Origin: Aldehydirespirator sp963662645
GTDB lineage: Bacteria > Actinomycetota > Acidimicrobiia > Acidimicrobiales > Aldehydirespiratoraceae
Reading direction: 5' to 3'
NCBI GenBank assembly: GCA_963662645.2
Contig: OY759762.1
Span: 868,001 to 932,000, forward strand
Length of the DNA stretch: 64,000 nucleotides
Part shown: one piece after another, positions 62,569 to 64,000 of the stretch
Layout of the letters: each line of letters begins with the position of its first letter
Numbering within the stretch: the stretch's first letter is position 1
The notes under the pieces: model-generated
The model's database searches: none
Told to the model about the DNA's origin: nothing
The model's input: only the letters and a program-made list of their open reading frames with translations
Translations under genes and position numbers: made by a program

Positions 62569-64000
62569 TCAGGTGTAGTCCCGGTACTTGGCCAGGTGGC
62601 GGGTGGGGCGGCGCAGGGCGTCCTTGCGGAACGGGTCGCCGAGTTCCTTGGTGCACATGGCCTCGATGACGGTGGTGCGGCCCCCGTTCATCTGGGCGTC
62701 GATGGCCGCGGTCAGCGCCGGGCCCACGTCTTCGAGCTGGTCGATCCGCACGCCATCGGCGCCCATGGCCCGGGCCACCTCCGACCAGTCCTCGCCGCCG
62801 TCCAGCTCGCCGGCCACGAAGCGCCGCCCGTAGAAGTCGACCTGGTTCTTCTTCTCGGCGCCCCACTGGCGGTTGTGGAACACCACTGCGGTGACCGGGA
62901 TGTTGTGGCGCACCGCGGTCATGGTCTCCACCATGCTCATGGCCCAAGCCCCGTCGCCGGCGTAGGCCACCGCGGGGCGGTCGGGAGCGGCCTTCTTGGC
63001 GCCGATGACGGTGGGCAGGGCGTAGCCGCAGTTGCCCCAGCTCATGGCCGCGAAGAACGACCGGGGCTCCTCGAAGCGCAGGTAGCTGTTGGCCACCGAG
63101 TTGATGTTGCCGATGTCGGTGGACACCATCACCCGCGGCGGCATGGCCTTCTCGAGTTCGCGTAGCACCTGGCGGGGGTGCATCCAGTCGTCGGGCTCGG
63201 CCGCGGCCTGCTTGATCATGTCCACGCTGAAGTCGTCGGTCTCTTCGGTCCAGTCGTCGAGCTCGGCCTCCCACTCGCCCTTCTCGGTGGCGATGTCCGC
63301 GGCCCGCTGCACCCGGGTGGCATCGCAGGCCAGTTCCCGGCCGGCTAGCCTCGCGGTCAGCGCGGCCGCAGCCGCGCCCGCGTCACCGCAGATGCCCACG
63401 TCGATGCGCTTGACCAAGCCGAGCATCTTGGAGTCGGCGTCCACCTGGATGACCTTGGCGCCGGTGGGCCAGTAGTCGAGGCCGTGCTGGGGCAGGGTGC
63501 CGAACGGACCGAGCCGGGTGCCGAGAGCCAGGACCACGTCGGCTTTCGATATTAGGCGCATGGCGGCCTTGGAGCCCTGGTAGCCGAGCGGCCCGCACCA
63601 CAACGGGTGCGAGGCCGGGAACGAGTCGTTGTGCAGGTAGCTGTTCACCACGGGACAGCCGAGACGCTCGGCCAGCGCCACCGTTTCGGCCATGGCGTCG
63701 CCCATCACCACGCCGCCGCCGGAGATCATCACCGGGAAGGCGGCGCCGGCCAGCAGCTCGGCGGCCTCGTTCAGGGTGCGGTCGCCGCCGGGGCCGCGGT
63801 CGAGGCATTGAGGCTGCGGTATGTCTACGTCGATGTCGCCGTAGAAGCGGTCGCGGGGAATGTTGAGCTGGGTGGGGCCCATCTCGGACAGGGCCCGGTC
63901 GAAGCAGCGGGCGGTCAGTTCGGCCATGCGGTGCTCGTTGTTGACGTGGCCCTGGTACTTGGTGAACTCCTCGAACATCGGCAGCTGGTTGGCCTCCTGG
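62569..64000 (-). CDS. xsc: Sulfoacetaldehyde acetyltransferase (partial, 5' end outside window)
   Basis: The last 476 residues of a TPP enzyme. MFEEFTKYQGHVNNEHRMAE, PTQLNIPRDRFYGDIDVDIP, LGLVKRIDVGICGDA, HPRQVLRELEKAMP, VMVSTDIGNINSVANSYLRF, the TPP/Mg motif GDGAWAMSMVETMTAVRHN with FHNRQWGAEKKNQVDFYGRR, and the C-terminal ELGDPFRKDALRRP match Xsc rather than acetolactate synthase. It converts sulfoacetaldehyde plus phosphate to acetyl phosphate and sulfite in taurine and isethionate catabolism. No pta or sulfonate transporter gene is inside the window; they may lie beyond 64000. Confidence 0.92.
   Translation of the reverse strand, partial: QEANQLPMFEEFTKYQGHVNNEHRMAELTARCFDRALSEMGPTQLNIPRDRFYGDIDVDIPQPQCLDRGPGGDRTLNEAAELLAGAAFPVMISGGGVVMGDAMAETVALAERLGCPVVNSYLHNDSFPASHPLWCGPLGYQGSKAAMRLISKADVVLALGTRLGPFGTLPQHGLDYWPTGAKVIQVDADSKMLGLVKRIDVGICGDAGAAAAALTARLAGRELACDATRVQRAADIATEKGEWEAELDDWTEETDDFSVDMIKQAAAEPDDWMHPRQVLRELEKAMPPRVMVSTDIGNINSVANSYLRFEEPRSFFAAMSWGNCGYALPTVIGAKKAAPDRPAVAYAGDGAWAMSMVETMTAVRHNIPVTAVVFHNRQWGAEKKNQVDFYGRRFVAGELDGGEDWSEVARAMGADGVRIDQLEDVGPALTAAIDAQMNGGRTTVIEAMCTKELGDPFRKDALRRPTRHLAKYRDYT

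Noticed and set aside
1..64000. tRNA, rRNA, riboswitch (for example cobalamin riboswitch before the mutase)
   Set aside because: I looked for cloverleaf and B12-box-like sequence by eye and found none that I could support; covariance-model searches would be decisive.

Overview
High-GC, codon-biased DNA (most genes use G/C third positions; GTG and TTG starts are common) with mycothiol chemistry (an S-(hydroxymethyl)mycothiol dehydrogenase gene), actinobacterial-type DUF3039, DUF2277, LigB, Crp and CBS-less IMPDH-like proteins, F420-type luciferase-like and P450 enzymes. This points to an actinobacterium, probably an uncultured Acidimicrobiia-like lineage; that placement is inference. The window starts inside a broken IS1380-type transposase and ends inside a sulfoacetaldehyde acetyltransferase gene. 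No rRNA, tRNA or CRISPR array was recognised.

Layout. 1-5 kb: decayed IS, orphan RHH protein, Tat-type lipoprotein amine oxidase, OmpR-type two-component pair. 5-16 kb: surE, ABC-F ATPase, LigB, DUF3039, peptidoglycan-binding-like protein, AlkA; facing them a mycothiol-dependent formaldehyde detoxification operon (mscR, MBL hydrolase, serine hydrolase, AlkD-like). 16-30 kb: pcm, a beta-propeller glycosidase-like protein, threonine aldolase, guanine deaminase, haloalkane dehalogenase, VapBC, an Fpg/Nei glycosylase, EngB, aminotransferase, nitronate monooxygenase, acyl-CoA dehydrogenase, LLM oxidoreductase, IMPDH/GMPR-like protein. 30-43 kb: P450, SDR, secreted GDPD-like protein, ispD-ispF-rlmB, Crp, truncated HipA, methylmalonyl-CoA mutase with its MeaB chaperone. 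43-57 kb: one long minus-strand block with a four-gene molybdenum hydroxylase whose Mo subunit is split, SMP-30 and isochorismatase-like proteins, a NarL-type two-component system and a complete Liv-type ABC importer. 57-64 kb: epimerase, two paralogous SDRs, VOC protein, 5'-nucleotidase-LysM protein, xsc.

The most unusual signal is how the gaps between co-directional genes are built. At nine junctions the gap is completely filled by one or more tiny ATG/GTG ORFs, each of whose start overlaps the previous stop and whose stop overlaps the next start (ATGA, GTGA, TGATG and similar). At six of them the gap looks like a tandem duplication of an ancestral overlapping stop/start junction: the mini-ORF begins like the downstream gene and ends like the upstream gene. 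Repeat lengths of 32, 68, 77, 92, 113 and 2x43 bp are all 2 modulo 3, the phase required to keep the ribosome relay unbroken. Other junctions are filled by frame-preserving minisatellites (63 bp, 18 bp).

A second signal is a dispersed 47-48 bp palindrome (13 full copies, two core types) that sits mostly 10-35 bp after stop codons and in one case supplies the stop codon of guanine deaminase. All functional statements come from reading translated sequence and known family motifs; no database search was possible.
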